From NCBI GenBank assembly GCA_002786025.1, contig NHNW01000012.1, positions 1 through 64,000 on the forward strand: a stretch of DNA of 64,000 nucleotides, in the 5' to 3' direction. Under the pieces are notes generated by a model. The model was given only the letters and a program-made list of their open reading frames with translations. It was not told the DNA's origin and ran no database searches. Numbering within the stretch: the stretch's first letter is position 1; each line of letters begins with the position of its first letter. Below are positions 1 through 11,922 of the stretch, piece by piece. This DNA comes from Zasmidium citrigriseum (Eukaryota > Ascomycota > Dothideomycetes > Mycosphaerellales > Mycosphaerellaceae). The position numbers were made by a program, and so were the translations under genes.

Positions 1-2
1 AT

Positions 3-2770
3 TAGCTTAGTATATACCTATAGAGCTAAGGTACTAAACGGCGTATAATTAGTATACTAGCTAGTCTAGGTATCTATATATACCTACGGAGTATATATAG
101 GGCAAATAAGAAGCTATACGCCCTAGTAGAGCGAAATATTAAAGCGTTTAGATAGCGGGCTAGAACGTATATCTATTTCGATAACTTTAACTATAAAGAG
201 AGGGCTAGATAGTCTAGGTTTAGTCGTTAGGACGAAACCTACTATCTAACTATAGCGAAGATATTTAAGAGTATCGAGACGCCGCCTACTAGCCTAAAGT
301 ACGATCTACTATATAAAGACCGCCTATTATAACCTTACTATATTACCTACGTAGCCAGGAATAGAGTAACGCTAGAGACTAAAGCGATATCGAAGTATTT
401 TATCGCCGAAGCGATTAGACGTATATACCTATTAGTAGTCGAAGCGATATTCGAAGCTAAATCGAATATAGACTAGTCTAATATCGAGGGGTACCCTATA
501 ATACTAGTCCTCGATCGTTTAAAGTATAAGAAGACGATCGATATCTCGATAAAGCTTATATTTAAGAACGAAGGCTCGACTAAAGGTACCTATACGGTAC
601 TAGATAATATTCTCGAGAGGTAGATTAGTCTATAAGATCTTTTCGAGTAAGCGACTAGTATCTAGCCTCCTATATAGTCTAAAGCTTCGATCCTTAGCGG
701 CGATATTAACGCTATAGGCGCTCGACTAGCCTCCTAGTCTATTCTAGACTTAGAAATTCCGCCTCTCGACTCCTTTCTACTAGCTAAATTTCTACCCCTA
801 GCTAATCCTAACCCTCTCTACTACCTTTCTACTATCCTATCGCCTAGTTCTAGACCTCCCTACTAGCTAAATTACGACTCCTAGACGCTCCCTTAGTCCT
901 ACCTAGTACCCCCTAGCGATCCCTAGCTAGCTCCTTCGCTATCCTAGCTACCTCCTAGTAGCTACCTACCCGTCCCTAATACCCCCCGCCCTAGTAATTT
1001 AGAGTCTTCTACTAAGTCCTAGCCTTCGCCCGATAGCCTCTATCCGCTAATATCTACTCCCTAGTAGCCTTAGCCTATACTAGCGGTACTATATAACCTA
1101 GTAGAGACTATTAAGCTTATATATAGTAATTAGAAGACTATAGGTAATATTAGAATAGTTCGTAAAGAGAGTATAGAGAACGAAGACGTATATAATAAGC
1201 TATAGTAGATATTACTAATCCCCAGTCTTTTCTATTTAAAGATATATCTAATATAGGCTATTAAGAACAATTTTAACGGGCTAGAGATATCGAACTATAA
1301 GTCGTATCTATTAGTATACCGTCTAATAATAGAGCGGAAGATCTATCTATCGTTTTAAGAGCCTTATAGCTATATCGAGCGTCTAGTACTCGATAGCTTT
1401 AATATACGCGTTCTAGTATTCGTTTATAATACCCTCTTAATCCCCGACTATAATAGTATATATACCGTCGCGTAGGCGATCGGCGCGCTCTCTAAAGACA
1501 GCTTTAGCCTCCTAGTAGATCGGGTATTTAAAATAGCGTTCTCTCGATTAGTACGCTATATTCTAGCCTATAACGCTAAAGATAATATAGTAAAGGCTCG
1601 GCTAAGTATATCTATAACCGCTATACGTAAAGGGAAGAAGAAGTAGACGACTAGCGGCGATACTAGCTCTTAAACTACGATAGAGCGTCCGCCTATAGGT
1701 ATAGAAGAAAGGACTAACTATATCCGCTTCCTCTAGGTAGTTAAGACGTACAAACTATTATATTACGCTATTAAATATATAGATCTAGGCCTATTACGTC
1801 TAGTAATCGACCGTAGTATACTCTTATTCTATATACGATCTTATAAGAACTATACCTTTATTATACTATAGCTAAAATAGTTAATAGACTCCCCTATATC
1901 CGAGAAGCCGTTATAGCGAGCTATACTCGCAAACGGACTAGTTAACGTTACTAGGAAGAGTAATACCTAGTTCGAGATTAATAGAGCGAACGAGTTCCTA
2001 AACTAGTACCTAAAGACGCTACTAAGTACTAGACGGAATAGAACCTTTAATATTTGCGAATAGCTCGAAGAGTATACGTTACTAGCTACCTATACTAGCT
2101 AGTTAAGGGAAACAATTAAGAATACGTTTAGCGAGTAGACGAATACTAAGTATATAGCCCCTAAATCTATCGAAGAGATCTACTATATAGCAATAGTATA
2201 TCTAAAGGAAACGCTACTAATTAAACGATATAAGGATAAGGATCCGATACTATTCTACGCTATAGATCTATTTTTGTTCGGTATATAGAACCTCCTACGT
2301 CTATAAAAGTCGTCTAGTACTTAACGGATAAGCTAGCTAGAGAGGTTTAACTAAAACGTCGTCGTTAAACCGGATAGAATCGTTATATAGGACCTTAAGC
2401 TACTAGATATAGATTTCGCTTTACTAGACCTTATATTAGAGCCCTATTTATAAAGGGACGCGGCTATAGACGTTACCCCGGGTATCGTAGGTATAGCGAT
2501 AGACCCGGGCTTAACGATAGATAGTAAACTCGACGATTAAACGCCTTAGATAGCCTTTACCTATATTAGATACTTTATATACTACTAAGCGCTTAGCGCT
2601 AGATAACTCCTAATTCCGCGCGACTAAAGCTATAAATATAGGTATATAATACGGTTTTAAGGTAGTTATACGCCCGATTAGGCCCGAAATAGGTAGCTAC
2701 GAGCTTAATCTCTCGGATAATACTAGACGGAAGGTCTAGCTTATAACTAGAGCGTCTATACGTCTACGGC
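3..2770 (+). pseudogene. RIP-inactivated ORF A of the repeat (unknown, possibly DUF6589-like)
   Basis: Read from position 3, one frame keeps protein-like composition for about 900 codons, broken only by TAG and TAA. Those are the codons expected when CAG, CAA or TGG are hit by RIP. Recognisable stretches include an N-terminal part with YIYFDNFNYKERAR (about 165-205), a FKNEGST..GTYTVLDNI block (about 565-610), a proline/serine-rich middle (about 770-1080) and a hydrophobic C-terminal third. From memory the arrangement resembles the fungal DUF6589 family found in repetitive genes, but this is a weak recognition. The start lies off the window or has been lost. The frame cannot make a protein now. 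Confidence 0.55.
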
Positions 2771-2881
2771 CTATATAGGTACGGTTTTCTTCTACTAAAC
2801 ACCCTCTATTAAATACTAACCTTTATCCGTACCTTTACTCCTCTACCTACCCCCTCTACCTTTATTCTACTACTTTAATAC

Positions 2882-2900
2882 TAATAATAATAATAATAAT
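2882..2900. repeat. (TAA)n microsatellite between the two relic frames
   Basis: About six TAA units lie in the gap between relic frames A and B. It may be an original simple repeat or a RIP-altered CAA repeat. Some LINE-type elements end in TAA repeats, but nothing else here supports that. Confidence 0.6.
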
Positions 2901-2989
2901 ACTCTTAAGCGACTTCTAATACTACACCTATACTCCTTACTTATAGCTAGCTACTAGGCGCCTATTTTCCTCTTCTCCTACTACTATAA

Positions 2990-4860
2990 GCGACCGCCTA
3001 AACCCGTAGCCGCTAAATATTAAGACTAACTTAAGATCTAGCTTTAAATTTACTATAAGCTACCGCGGTAGCCGTTCTAATAGTCGTTAGACCTTAACGA
3101 CTAGTCCTAGTACCTACGATCGGAGTACGTCGAAGGCTAGACGTAGTAGTACGACTCTAACCGCCGAGAAGAAGTCTCGCGGTCCTAGTATAGCCTCTAA
3201 GCCGATTACTAAGCTACCTATACCCGCTACGCCCGCCTCTATTACGCTCGCTCTAGATAGGCCTAGTAAGAAGCTAACTACCGACTATACCTAGGGAATA
3301 ATCTTTACTCTCGTCTAGGGTAATTAGTAGTAGTATAATAACGCTAAGTAGTTAACTATAACGGACGAGAAGCTATATACCTTTGTCGACGAGATTATAA
3401 AGTATCTTAAGCGCTATACTAACTACCGCGACGTAATCGACGTACTAAATAAGACTATACTAACTACGTATAAGTCTAGCCGTCTCGCTATCCTTATTAA
3501 GCTACTAATAGACGACTATATCGAGAATTTCGATATTCTCGAGCTTAAGGAGCTTAAGGCGTCTAGTAGTCTATTAATAAAGTAGGAGATCTCTATTAAC
3601 CTATAGGGTAGCGGTACTAAGATACTCGCTATAATAGCGGCGTATATAAGAGGTAGAGAGGTCTATAACTCGGAGATAGTCGGCGAGAATAACGTAGACT
3701 AGGTTAGATACGAGCCCGACCTAGACAATAAATAGCGGTACCTATAGACGTATAGTACTAATAGTTACCTACGCGGTACGTTCGTAGAGTACTTTCGTAT
3801 AGCTAGACCTAGAGACGACGTTAATCTACTAGAGGAATAGGAGATCTACCGCTACTACCTATAGGGTAGAGCGTATCTAAACTATATATAGTACGGTACC
3901 TAGTACTAGTATCGATAGGGCCCGAACGATACGAAGACGAATAAGGCCGTAGACGAAGGTATAACCCCGGCCTAGGTTTAGACTATCGACGACGACGAAG
4001 ACGAGGATAAGAATAAGGACTAGCTAGCCCCTCCTTATATAATTACCTACTAGCCGAGTTAGACTATAATAGTAGATATCTACCGTATCGTAAATAAGAA
4101 GCCTAAGATCGTAGATACTATTAACGATAACTACGGGTTAGTAGACTCGATCTTTAAGTACCGCGAGCCCTACTACTAGATTAAGTCGTATATAGCTACC
4201 GTAACGTATATAGTTTAGACGCTATAGGATCCTACGAACCGCGAGTAGGTACTAAAGTCTAGTAAGTACGTAGTAAAGGCGCTATATAGAGAGTTTAGAG
4301 AGGTAATTAATTAGGAGGGGTTTAATAACTTAGACGACGAGGAATTTTAGGGAGGGATTAGAAACGAGGGTAGTAGCCTATTACTACGCTAGCCGAAGGC
4401 TACTCTAGCTAGTAATACGTCGAGTCTAGCGCTCTAGACGAAGGAGCGCTCTAAAGTTAATATTATAGGTAACTCCGACTTAGACGATAAGTTTACTAAC
4501 TCTCCGAGCGTAGCTACTACTAGTAAGGCGGCTAGTAAGCTTCTAGCGAAGGCGGCTATACTATCTTTAGCTACTCTAAAGAAGGGATTACTAAAGGCCT
4601 AGAGTAAGACGATAGGGGAGTTTATATAGAACCAATCGAAGACTAAGCTAAGGGTTTCGCTATTCTCGCCTCTATAGTCGCTAGCCTCTAAGGAACCTCG
4701 TTAATCCTTACGAAAGTAGCCTAAGTAGTAGTCTAGCGCTACGAAGAAGGCCTTATAGGCGGAGGAGGACTTAGATTAAGACTAGGTAGTAATATAGCGG
4801 GTTAGACGGATCTCTTTTATTTAATATCGATAGATACGGGCTTACTTTAGTTTTAATAAT
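2990..4860 (+). pseudogene. RIP-inactivated ORF B of the repeat (unknown product)
   Basis: A second plus-strand frame, different from that of ORF A, runs for about 620 codons with only TAG/TAA interruptions. It begins with a serine/threonine/lysine-rich segment (about 3060-3290). A leucine/isoleucine-rich helical stretch follows (about 3360-3570, containing LYTFVDEIIKYLKRY), then an aspartate/glutamate-rich segment (about 3975-4020, DDDEDEDKNKD), and a lysine/serine-rich C-terminal part. I do not recognise the family. Its position just downstream of ORF A in the same RIP-affected block suggests that both belong to one element or one duplicated segment; this is inference. Confidence 0.45.
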
Positions 4861-5508
4861 TTTCTTAAGTATAGCGATAGTAGGTATTAATATAGAGGTA
4901 TATATACCTTAAGGGAATAGAGATTAAGCCTCTAAATAGCTAAAAGCGACTAGTTTTTTAATTAATCTAGATATACTGCCCGCTAGCGACTAGAGTACAA
5001 AAGCGACTATTTATATAGATATTTAAGTATTTCTTAACTTAAAAACGACTTAGCCTATATCTACGAGTATTAGACTACTACCTAGAGCTAAAAAAACGAC
5101 GAATCTACAACCTTTGAACTAAACTACATATACATTACCTATACCCCCCTGTACCGCCCTCAGACTGCCTACGGCATGCGTCCCGGAACGGGTTTAGCGT
5201 GCCAAGCAGCAGTCTGTGCTGAGACTACCGCGGGGTCTGTATGTTTTGAAGTCTTCCGCCCAAGACCGAAGGCGATACAGCGCAGATGCGATAGAGGTAC
5301 TGCTTGGCTGATGAAGATGGCGCCGATGCTGACCAAGAGGGTGAGTTGATGGCCGCTTTCACTGGCTCGCCGGCGCCGTTGGCGTGGGGCTTTTTCGGAA
5401 GGCGAATGACGATGAATTTTCCGCCGTCCTCTTCGACTTCACTCCCTCGCTCTTCCTGGCAAGAACACCATCTTGAGCACAAATTCGGGAGAAGAAAGAT
5501 CGCAATCA

Positions 5509-7720
5509 ATGGCGCCCCTCACGCACAGGACGTCCGCCACCGCGGTCTCGTCCAAGTACTCCGACAACGTCACGCCCAACAACCCGCTGCAAGCCGACTT
5601 CGACGCCAACGACACGTCCAGCATCGACTCCGACGAACGCTACCTGGTAAGGCTCTGCGGGAGCTGAGAGCAAGTCGCAAGCCTGATATGGCGGTCTCTA
5701 CGTAATCTTCAACGCACTCAGTGAGTTACAAACAGCATCAAGCAAGAAGTCATGTACGCGGGTGCTTTGTCACATCTATCCTTTCACCAACCGTAGAGCG
5801 CATGCTTTGCGGAGTGCCTGCGAAGATGTGGCCGGCTGAGATCATACCGTTTCGAACTTGAAAGCAGTAATTTGCGCGTTAATGGAGATGCATGACCTCT
5901 ACATCAGTCGATGCTCCAATCCCCCATTTACCCTAATTTGAACAGTGTGTGCTAATCCGACGAAGCGTGCTCTGGGATACAAGCAGGTACGATTTCTCAC
6001 AGCTATTGGTTTAGGATCAGTGCTAATAGTGACAGTCCCTCCACCGACAATGGAAGTTCTTCGAGAGCTTCGCCGCCAGCTTTGGTAGGACATATCCAGC
6101 AGACAAGCAGAAGAGACTACGACTAACGGTTGAAAGCCGCCCTATACGTCGTTGGAGGTGTTCGAACCACCTTCACCATCGGAGTGGGAGCAGGTGGACC
6201 AGCAGCGTACTGGTCAGTACTACGGAAGGCAACCATGATACCTGTGCTGACAGTCTTGCAGGTCTAGCTATGTCGTGACTTGCATCTTCGTGATGATTAC
6301 GGCTGCCGTCCTGGCTGAGATCTGTTCAGCTCTGCCTGCCGCTGGCTCAATCTACTTCTGGGCAGCCGAATCGGGTGGGCGCAAATATGGACGTCTATTC
6401 GGTTTCATTGTCGCTTGGTGGAGCACAACTGCCTGGACGACCTTCATTGCCAGCGACTGTCAAGCCGCTGCCAACTTTCTGTTGTCTGAGCTCACGGTCT
6501 TTGGAGTCGACTTTCCAACGGATACCGGCAACATCAAGTTCCGTGCAGTGCAGTGGATCGTCGCCGAAATCATCCTCTTCATCTCCATTGGCATGAACTA
6601 CCTCAGCCCGAAGACCTACAAGACTGTGTTCCGCATCGCTACTGGTCTGATTGTTCTCGACTTCTTCATGAACATCATTTGGCTTCCCATTGCGGTGTCG
6701 AAGACATATGGCTTCCACGACGCAAAATATGTGTTCACCCAGACCTACAACGAGACTGGAGCACCGCCTGTCTGGAACTGGATGCTGAGTTACTACGTTA
6801 CTGCTGGTGTCCTGGTCGGCTTCGAAGCCAGTGGCCACATTTCCGAAGAGACCAAGAACGCAAACATTGTTGCAGCCAAGGGAATTTTCACGTCGGCTCT
6901 CGCATCGGCTGCCATGGGCTTCCCAGTCGTCATCTTGTTCCTCTTCTGCCTGCCGAACTTGGACACGCTATACGCCCTGAACGCTCCGCAACCTTTCGTC
7001 TCGATCTATGATCTAAGCATGGGCAGAGGCGGCCATGTGGTGATGAATGTGGTGTGCATTCTCGGACTCATCTTCAACGCTACTGTTGCAGGAGTGGCAA
7101 GCTCTCGCCTCATCTGGGCTGTTGCTCGAGACGGTGTCTTGCCATTCTCTGGCTGGATCTCCAAGGTCTCTGAGAAGAAGGAGCCAAAGAACGCCATCAT
7201 TGTGATGCATGCCGTCGCTGCTCTGTTGCTGTGCACAATCTTGCCGTCTCCTGTGGCTTTCACCTCTCTCGTCAGCGCGGCTGGGGTACCAACGATCACT
7301 GCATATGCATTGATCTGCTGTATGTCCGGATCTTCACCATTGTTATATTAGGTTGCATGCTAACATTCCTACAGTTGGTCGCACCTTCATCACTCCACAC
7401 AGCTTCAAGAACTCGGCATTCTCGTTAGGTCGGTGGTCTCGGCCGATGAACTTCATCGCATTCGTTTGGAACCTCTACCTGGCTGCCGTGCTGTTCTCGC
7501 CGCTCACCTTCCCTGTGACGGCAGACACTTTCAACTGTAAGTCGACAATTCCAATTCATCTCATAAGTATGCCCATTGACCTCCCACAGATTCGCCTGTC
7601 ATCTTCGGTGCGATCACAATCTTTGGCATCCTTACCTGGTGGTTCTACCCAGAAGAAGACTGGCTGCCGGCTGCTAGACTTGGCCGCGTCCACGACATCG
7701 ACAATCAGCCGACTGCGTAG
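5509..7720 (+). CDS. Amino-acid/GABA-type permease, APC superfamily (7 exons)
   Basis: Plasma-membrane transporter of the fungal amino-acid/choline/GABA permease family. Exons read as 5509-5646, 5966-5986, 6036-6084, 6137-6212, 6262-7319, 7375-7536 and 7590-7720; phases add up to 544 aa. The polar N-terminus ends in SDERYL and continues as RALGYKQ, then FFESFAASFAALYVVGGVRTTF, the usual TM1 region of the family. A conserved EICSALPAAGSIYFW block (TM2-3) and VGFEASGHISEETKNA follow, then VASSRLIWAVARDGVLPF, and a cytoplasmic tail with WWFYPEEDW. About 12 membrane segments are expected. The first ATG of the frame is at 5509. The first intron is long (319 bp) and the 21-bp second exon is supported only by motif continuity. 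The substrate cannot be told from sequence. The gene starts only about 400 bp from the RIP-affected repeat but itself looks intact. Confidence 0.88.
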
Positions 7721-8053
7721 CGAGGAAGTGCGAAGAGGAATGGTATTTTTGAAGCCAGGGGGGAGGTAAGGGCAATACATGCATGAATAAAGAAGGAAAG
7801 TACAAGACGACACGGCAGAATCCCTCAAGAGCTCTACGCCGTGACTTGCAGTCTGCAGCTATACGGAGCTCGAGTCCTGGGGCAACAGAAGCTCCATTAT
7901 CTGCTGCAGAGCTCCCAAAGTACACGATTGATAGGCCAAAATCCAAAGTCAAATGTTGGCCGAACTGCAGCTGCAGGCTCATAATATCAGAGATATATAC
8001 TAACACGCAAGTAACTTCAATACTTCACAGGCTGCTCGAACATCACCACTTTC
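7721..8053. other. Intergenic, no gene seen
   Basis: About 330 bp between the permease stop and the allantoinase start, holding the permease 3' UTR and the allantoinase promoter. No open frame with recognisable content was seen. Confidence 0.7.
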
Positions 8054-9312
8054 ATGATGGCCGCCGCCACAACCGCACCACCGCCCCTCGATGCCGCGAG
8101 CAAAGATCCTCACGCCGGCACCAAATACGACTTCCCTCGCAACCTAACAGGCTACGGCCGCCACCCACCAAATCCCCAGTGGCCCAACAACGCCAAAATC
8201 GCCGTCTCCTTCGTCATCAACTACGAAGAAGTAAGCAAACCCTCTGCCTCTCACCAACATCCTCATTCCACTAACCACCTGACATAGGGAGCCGAACGCT
8301 CCGTCCTAAACGGCGACGCAACTTCCGAACCCTTCCTCTGGGAGCAAAGTGACCGCCCCGGTCGCCCCGGCGAACGAGCCTTCAACTCCGAGAGCGACTA
8401 TGAATATGGCTCTCGGGTCGGGATCTGGAGAATGTTGGATTTTTTCGAAGCGCACAAAATGCCTGTTACTATCTATGCGGTGGGACAGGCTTTGGAGATG
8501 AATCCGGGCGTTGTGGAGGCGTTTAAGGAGGGTGGGCATGAGATTGCGAGTCATGCTTATCGGTGAGTGAGTTCGAGAGATGGTTGGGGAGTGGAGGGCT
8601 GCTGATGCGTGAAAGGTGGATCGATTACCATGGTATGGATGAGAAGTTGGAGAAGGAGTATATTTTGCGGCAGTTGAAGTGTTTGAAGGAGTTGACAGGG
8701 GAGTATCCGGCGGGTTGGTATTATGGGAGGCTGAGTCCAAGGTCGAAGGCTCTTGTTTGGGAGGCGTATAAGGAGCTTGGTATTCCGCTTGTCTGGGAGA
8801 GTGACAGCTACTGTGACGATCTTCCATACTGGGTCGATGTCCCTGCGGAGAAGGCTTCTGAGAATCCGGAAGGGATGTTGATGGTTCCCTATTCGTAAGG
8901 CACTCCTTTTCTCCCGTCGTTTCTGTTTGAAGCGCTGACATGTGCACTAGCTACGACTGCAACGACCTAAAGTATCATTCGACAACCGGCGCCTTCTCAC
9001 CAAATGCCTTCTTCGAGTATCTGGCCGCTGCTTTCGATGTCCTGTACGCCGAAGGTCTGGCAGGCAAGCCCAAGATGATGACCATTGGACTTCACTGCCG
9101 GATCACGGGCAAGCCAGCGAGGGCTATGGCTTTGAAGCGGTTCGTGGAATACATCTCGTCGAAGCCGGCGGGAGACGTGTGGGTATCGAGAAGGAAAGAT
9201 ATCGCGGAGCATTGGCGAGAGAAGGTGAGTCGAGGTTCTGTTTCCGTCAGTCGTAATGTCTCGAGGCTAACGATGGGTGTAATAGTACCCTTACAGGCAA
9301 GGTCAGCTTTGA
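8054..9312 (+). CDS. PuuE-type allantoinase / polysaccharide-deacetylase-like protein (5 exons)
   Basis: Probably a cofactor-independent allantoinase (allantoin to allantoate, purine catabolism) of the NodB-like deacetylase fold, close to bacterial PuuE. Exons 8054-8230, 8288-8562, 8616-8894, 8951-9224 and 9286-9312 give 343 aa. Landmarks in order: YDFPRNLTGYGRHPPNPQWP, SFVINYEEGAERS, YEYGSRVGIWR, GHEIASHAYRWIDY (across an intron), GWYYGRLSP, DDLPYW, IGLHCRITGKPAR and a C-terminal HWREKYPYR. Length and motif order match the PuuE family through its C-terminus. The last exon is only 27 bp and is chosen because it completes that C-terminus. Fungal genes of this type are often labelled chitin deacetylase, but the NYEEG and IGLHCR motifs favour the PuuE branch. 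No other ureide-pathway gene is adjacent. Confidence 0.88.
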
Positions 9313-9558
9313 GGACGAGCCTCAGATCGAAGAAGGAGGCGCGTTCTGCATGATCTCAATTTGCACAGTCTTCTGGAGACCTTCTTTACATTCAGCTAAA
9401 GTAATGGCGTCGCAGCCGAGCTAATGATCCGTCTGTTGTAGCAATGATTCTTTCGCCGAGCAATGCATGCATCCCCATTCAAACGCCGACCGCCATGCAA
9501 ATCGTCACATCGTCCATCGTACATCGTAAAGAAACCGTCAGACAAGCCATCCATCACA

Positions 9559-10400
9559 TCACTGAGAGCCTGGCATCTCGCCAGTCTCCACGAGATGGAA
9601 GAACTGGGCCTCAGACATGGTGGACAGACCCTCGGACTCGATCTGCTCAACCTTCTTCGGGCCAGGCTTGGTGCCCAGGACGATGTAGTCGGCCTCCTCA
9701 AGCTTCTTCACGATCTCGCCGCCATACTTCTCAGCTGTCTTCTCACAAGTCTTGCGATCGATTTCGAAGGTGCCGGTAAAGAGGAGCTTGAGGTCATCGA
9801 GTGAGCCTGGCATGCCGTCCGGAACGGTAGTTGCCTTGGTCTTCTTCGGTGCGGCCTTCTTGGCTGGCTCCTTCTCCTTGGGGGCTGCTTTCTTTGGGGC
9901 CGCTTTGGTCTTCTTCGGAGCTGGCTCCTCTTCTTCGGCCTCGTCATCGTCATCTTCACCGTTGCCCTCTGGCAGCTCGGCTCCGTCGCCAGTCTGGATC
10001 AACTCCAAGAAGTCTTCCTCAGACATGGTCTCGAGGCCCTTGTCGTTGATCTCGTCGACCTTCTTCTGGCTGAGAGATGGTCAGTGACGTTCGAGGAACA
10101 GCAGGTGGCAGCCATACCCAGGCTTGGTGCCGATCACCACCTTGTCGGCGTCCTCGAGCTTCTTCGCGATCTCGCCGCCAAACTTCTCCGTGGTCGCCTT
10201 GCAGGTCTCGCGGTCCATGCTGAACGTGCCCGTGAAGAGAAGCTGAAGTGGAGGTCAGCAAGTTGCAGATGAGACGGGCAGCGGCGTGAAGTTAGACTGA
10301 CTTTGAGGCCAGCCAACGAGTCCTTCTTGCCGGCTGGGACGGTCTTCTTGCTCGACTTCTTGTCGGCAGCGCTCTCGCCGGCCTTACGCTTGGGTGCCAT
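9559..10400 (-). CDS. Tandem BRCT-domain protein with Lys/Ala-rich linker (3 exons)
   Basis: Exons 10302-10400, 10118-10242 and 9559-10069 (complement) give 244 aa. A basic N-terminus (MAPKRKAGE...) leads into a first BRCT repeat (LLFTGTFSMDRETC..GGEIAKKLEDADKVVIGTKPG). An acidic stretch and an alanine/lysine/proline-rich linker follow, then a second, closely similar BRCT repeat (LLFTGTFEIDRKTC..GGEIVKKLEEADYIVLGTKPG). BRCT domains bind phosphopeptides or DNA ends and occur in repair and replication proteins; the repeat type resembles that of PARP, RFC1 and NAD-ligase. No catalytic domain is present, so this is probably a small nuclear chromatin or repair adaptor. The two repeats are alike enough to suggest internal duplication. 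The specific role is unknown. Confidence 0.82.
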
Positions 10401-10971
10401 TGTGCAAGGGGATGTGACGTGAAGTGGGTGCTGTTGGTTCTGAGAATGGAGAGAGGGCGTGTTCTGACGAAGCAGGTGAAAGACAATGAAGTGGTTGCGA
10501 AAGTGAAAGAAATGAGGGCGACAAAGCGTGTTCTTATGCGAAAAAGTTGAGAGGATGGAGGCTTGCGACTCCGGTGAAGCTGAGTTGGAAGGAGCGCGAT
10601 GCTGCCTGGCTGCCTGATCGCTTGGGCAGGTGCGACCCACTTTGGTCACGATTTCGCCACGCCGTCACATGTCGAGAGCGGACAACACTAATAAGAAATC
10701 GAGGACAAAAATGCTTACTGATCCTCGCAGGCCAGATACGATTGACTTGTCATGAAGCAGGTAGTCGCTTTGCGAAGGCAGGACCACGATCGCTCCCTCC
10801 TCAACGACTCTTTTCCACCTCCAACTTACTTCCAATGGCATTCACTAATCGAATCAACCGGTAGAATGCATCTAGGACAAAGGAGATCTTTCTGTACAAC
10901 AGCAAGCCAAAACCTGAGACTCGTCATCTACACAAGAAGTTCAGCATCAAACTCATCTGTACAATAACAAA

Positions 10972-11922
10972 CTACAACTTCGCCTGCAACACACTTCCGC
11001 CATCCAGAACAAGCGTTCCACCATTGACATGTCCACCAGCTCGACTGCAAAGATACACAACCGCAGCAGCAACATCCTCCGGGTGACCAAGTCTCTTATT
11101 CGGGCTGACTTGCGCGAGCGTCTCAACACCACCAGCCATCTCCATCAGTCCATTGGCCATCTTGGTAGGGAAGAATCCAGGAGCGATGTTGTTGACCAGA
11201 ATACCCTGAGGACCAAGTTCGAGGGCAAGGTTACGGCCAAGGTGCAGAGCAGCGGCCTTCGAGGCGGAATATCCGTACGTTCCCTGCTTGCCCAGCGTAC
11301 CGACACCGATGCCTGCGATTGAGGCCGTGATGATGATGCGAGAGGGATCCTGAGTCGTGCCACGCTTTCGGAGGAGTGGTGCGAACCTATCGTTCTGTAT
11401 CAGCACATGATCTCTTGCTTCCCGGATGTCTGACGATATACTCACTTCTGCGCACAAACAAACACACTCTTAACATTTAAATCCATGACCTTTTGAAACG
11501 CACTCTCCGGGTGCTTGTCAAACTCCTCTCCCCACGTAGCTCCCGCATTCGCAAACAAGATATCCACATGATCGGTGTGCTTCTCCACCTCTTTCACCAA
11601 CCTCTCCACCTCGCCGTTCTTCGCAATGTCTGCTGGAATGGAGATTGCCTGGCATTTGGTGTTAGGGAGGGCGTTGAGGGCTGCGACGGCTTCTTCGCAG
11701 GCTTTGGCTTTGCGCGAGGTGATGAAGATCTTGGAGCAGCCGGCTTGGGCGAGGCTGGGTGGTGTTAGCCATTGGAAGAGGATTTTTGATGGGATGGGTA
11801 TCATACCCAGAGGCTGCGTGGAGTCCCAATCCTCGAGAACCTCCCGTCACGACGGCGACTTTGCCATCGAGAGAGAAGATGTTCTTGAAGTCCTGGAGCT
11901 TGACGTCTGCTTCAGCCGACAT
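10972..11922 (-). CDS. Short-chain dehydrogenase/reductase (3 exons)
   Basis: NAD(P)-dependent classical SDR. Exons 11807-11922, 11446-11754 and 10972-11386 (complement) give 279 aa. It has the cofactor motif TGGSRGLG near residue 26, NAGA, and the catalytic Ser (ITAS) with YGYSASK (YxxxK). The late PGFFPTKM and a C-terminal GGTLVLDGG follow the 3-oxoacyl-ACP-reductase-like pattern. It resembles the fungal group annotated as rhamnolipid-biosynthesis RhlG-like reductases; the true substrate cannot be read from sequence. The start is the ATG before SAEADVKLQDF, which places the Rossmann motif at the usual distance. Confidence 0.88.

Larger units (their letters stand above)
1..5110. repeat. RIP-saturated repeat relic, continuing off the left edge
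   Basis: Throughout this stretch the dinucleotides CA and TG are almost absent (only scattered cases, for example near 1266, 1748, 2113, 2272, 3381 and 4630), while TA is extremely common and CG is retained. That is the signature of repeat-induced point mutation, which converts C to T at CpA on both strands of duplicated DNA. No intact coding region survives, but two plus-strand frames are still readable and are listed separately. The change to normal composition is abrupt, between about 5,100 and 5,170. No terminal repeats could be delimited, and the left end lies outside the window. The RIP diagnosis is secure; the identity of the original element is not. Confidence 0.93.

Noticed and set aside
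1..5110. Possibility that the left region is an AT-rich centromere or mitochondrial insert
   Set aside because: CpG is retained, CpA/TpG is depleted and latent coding frames are present, which fits RIP rather than either alternative.
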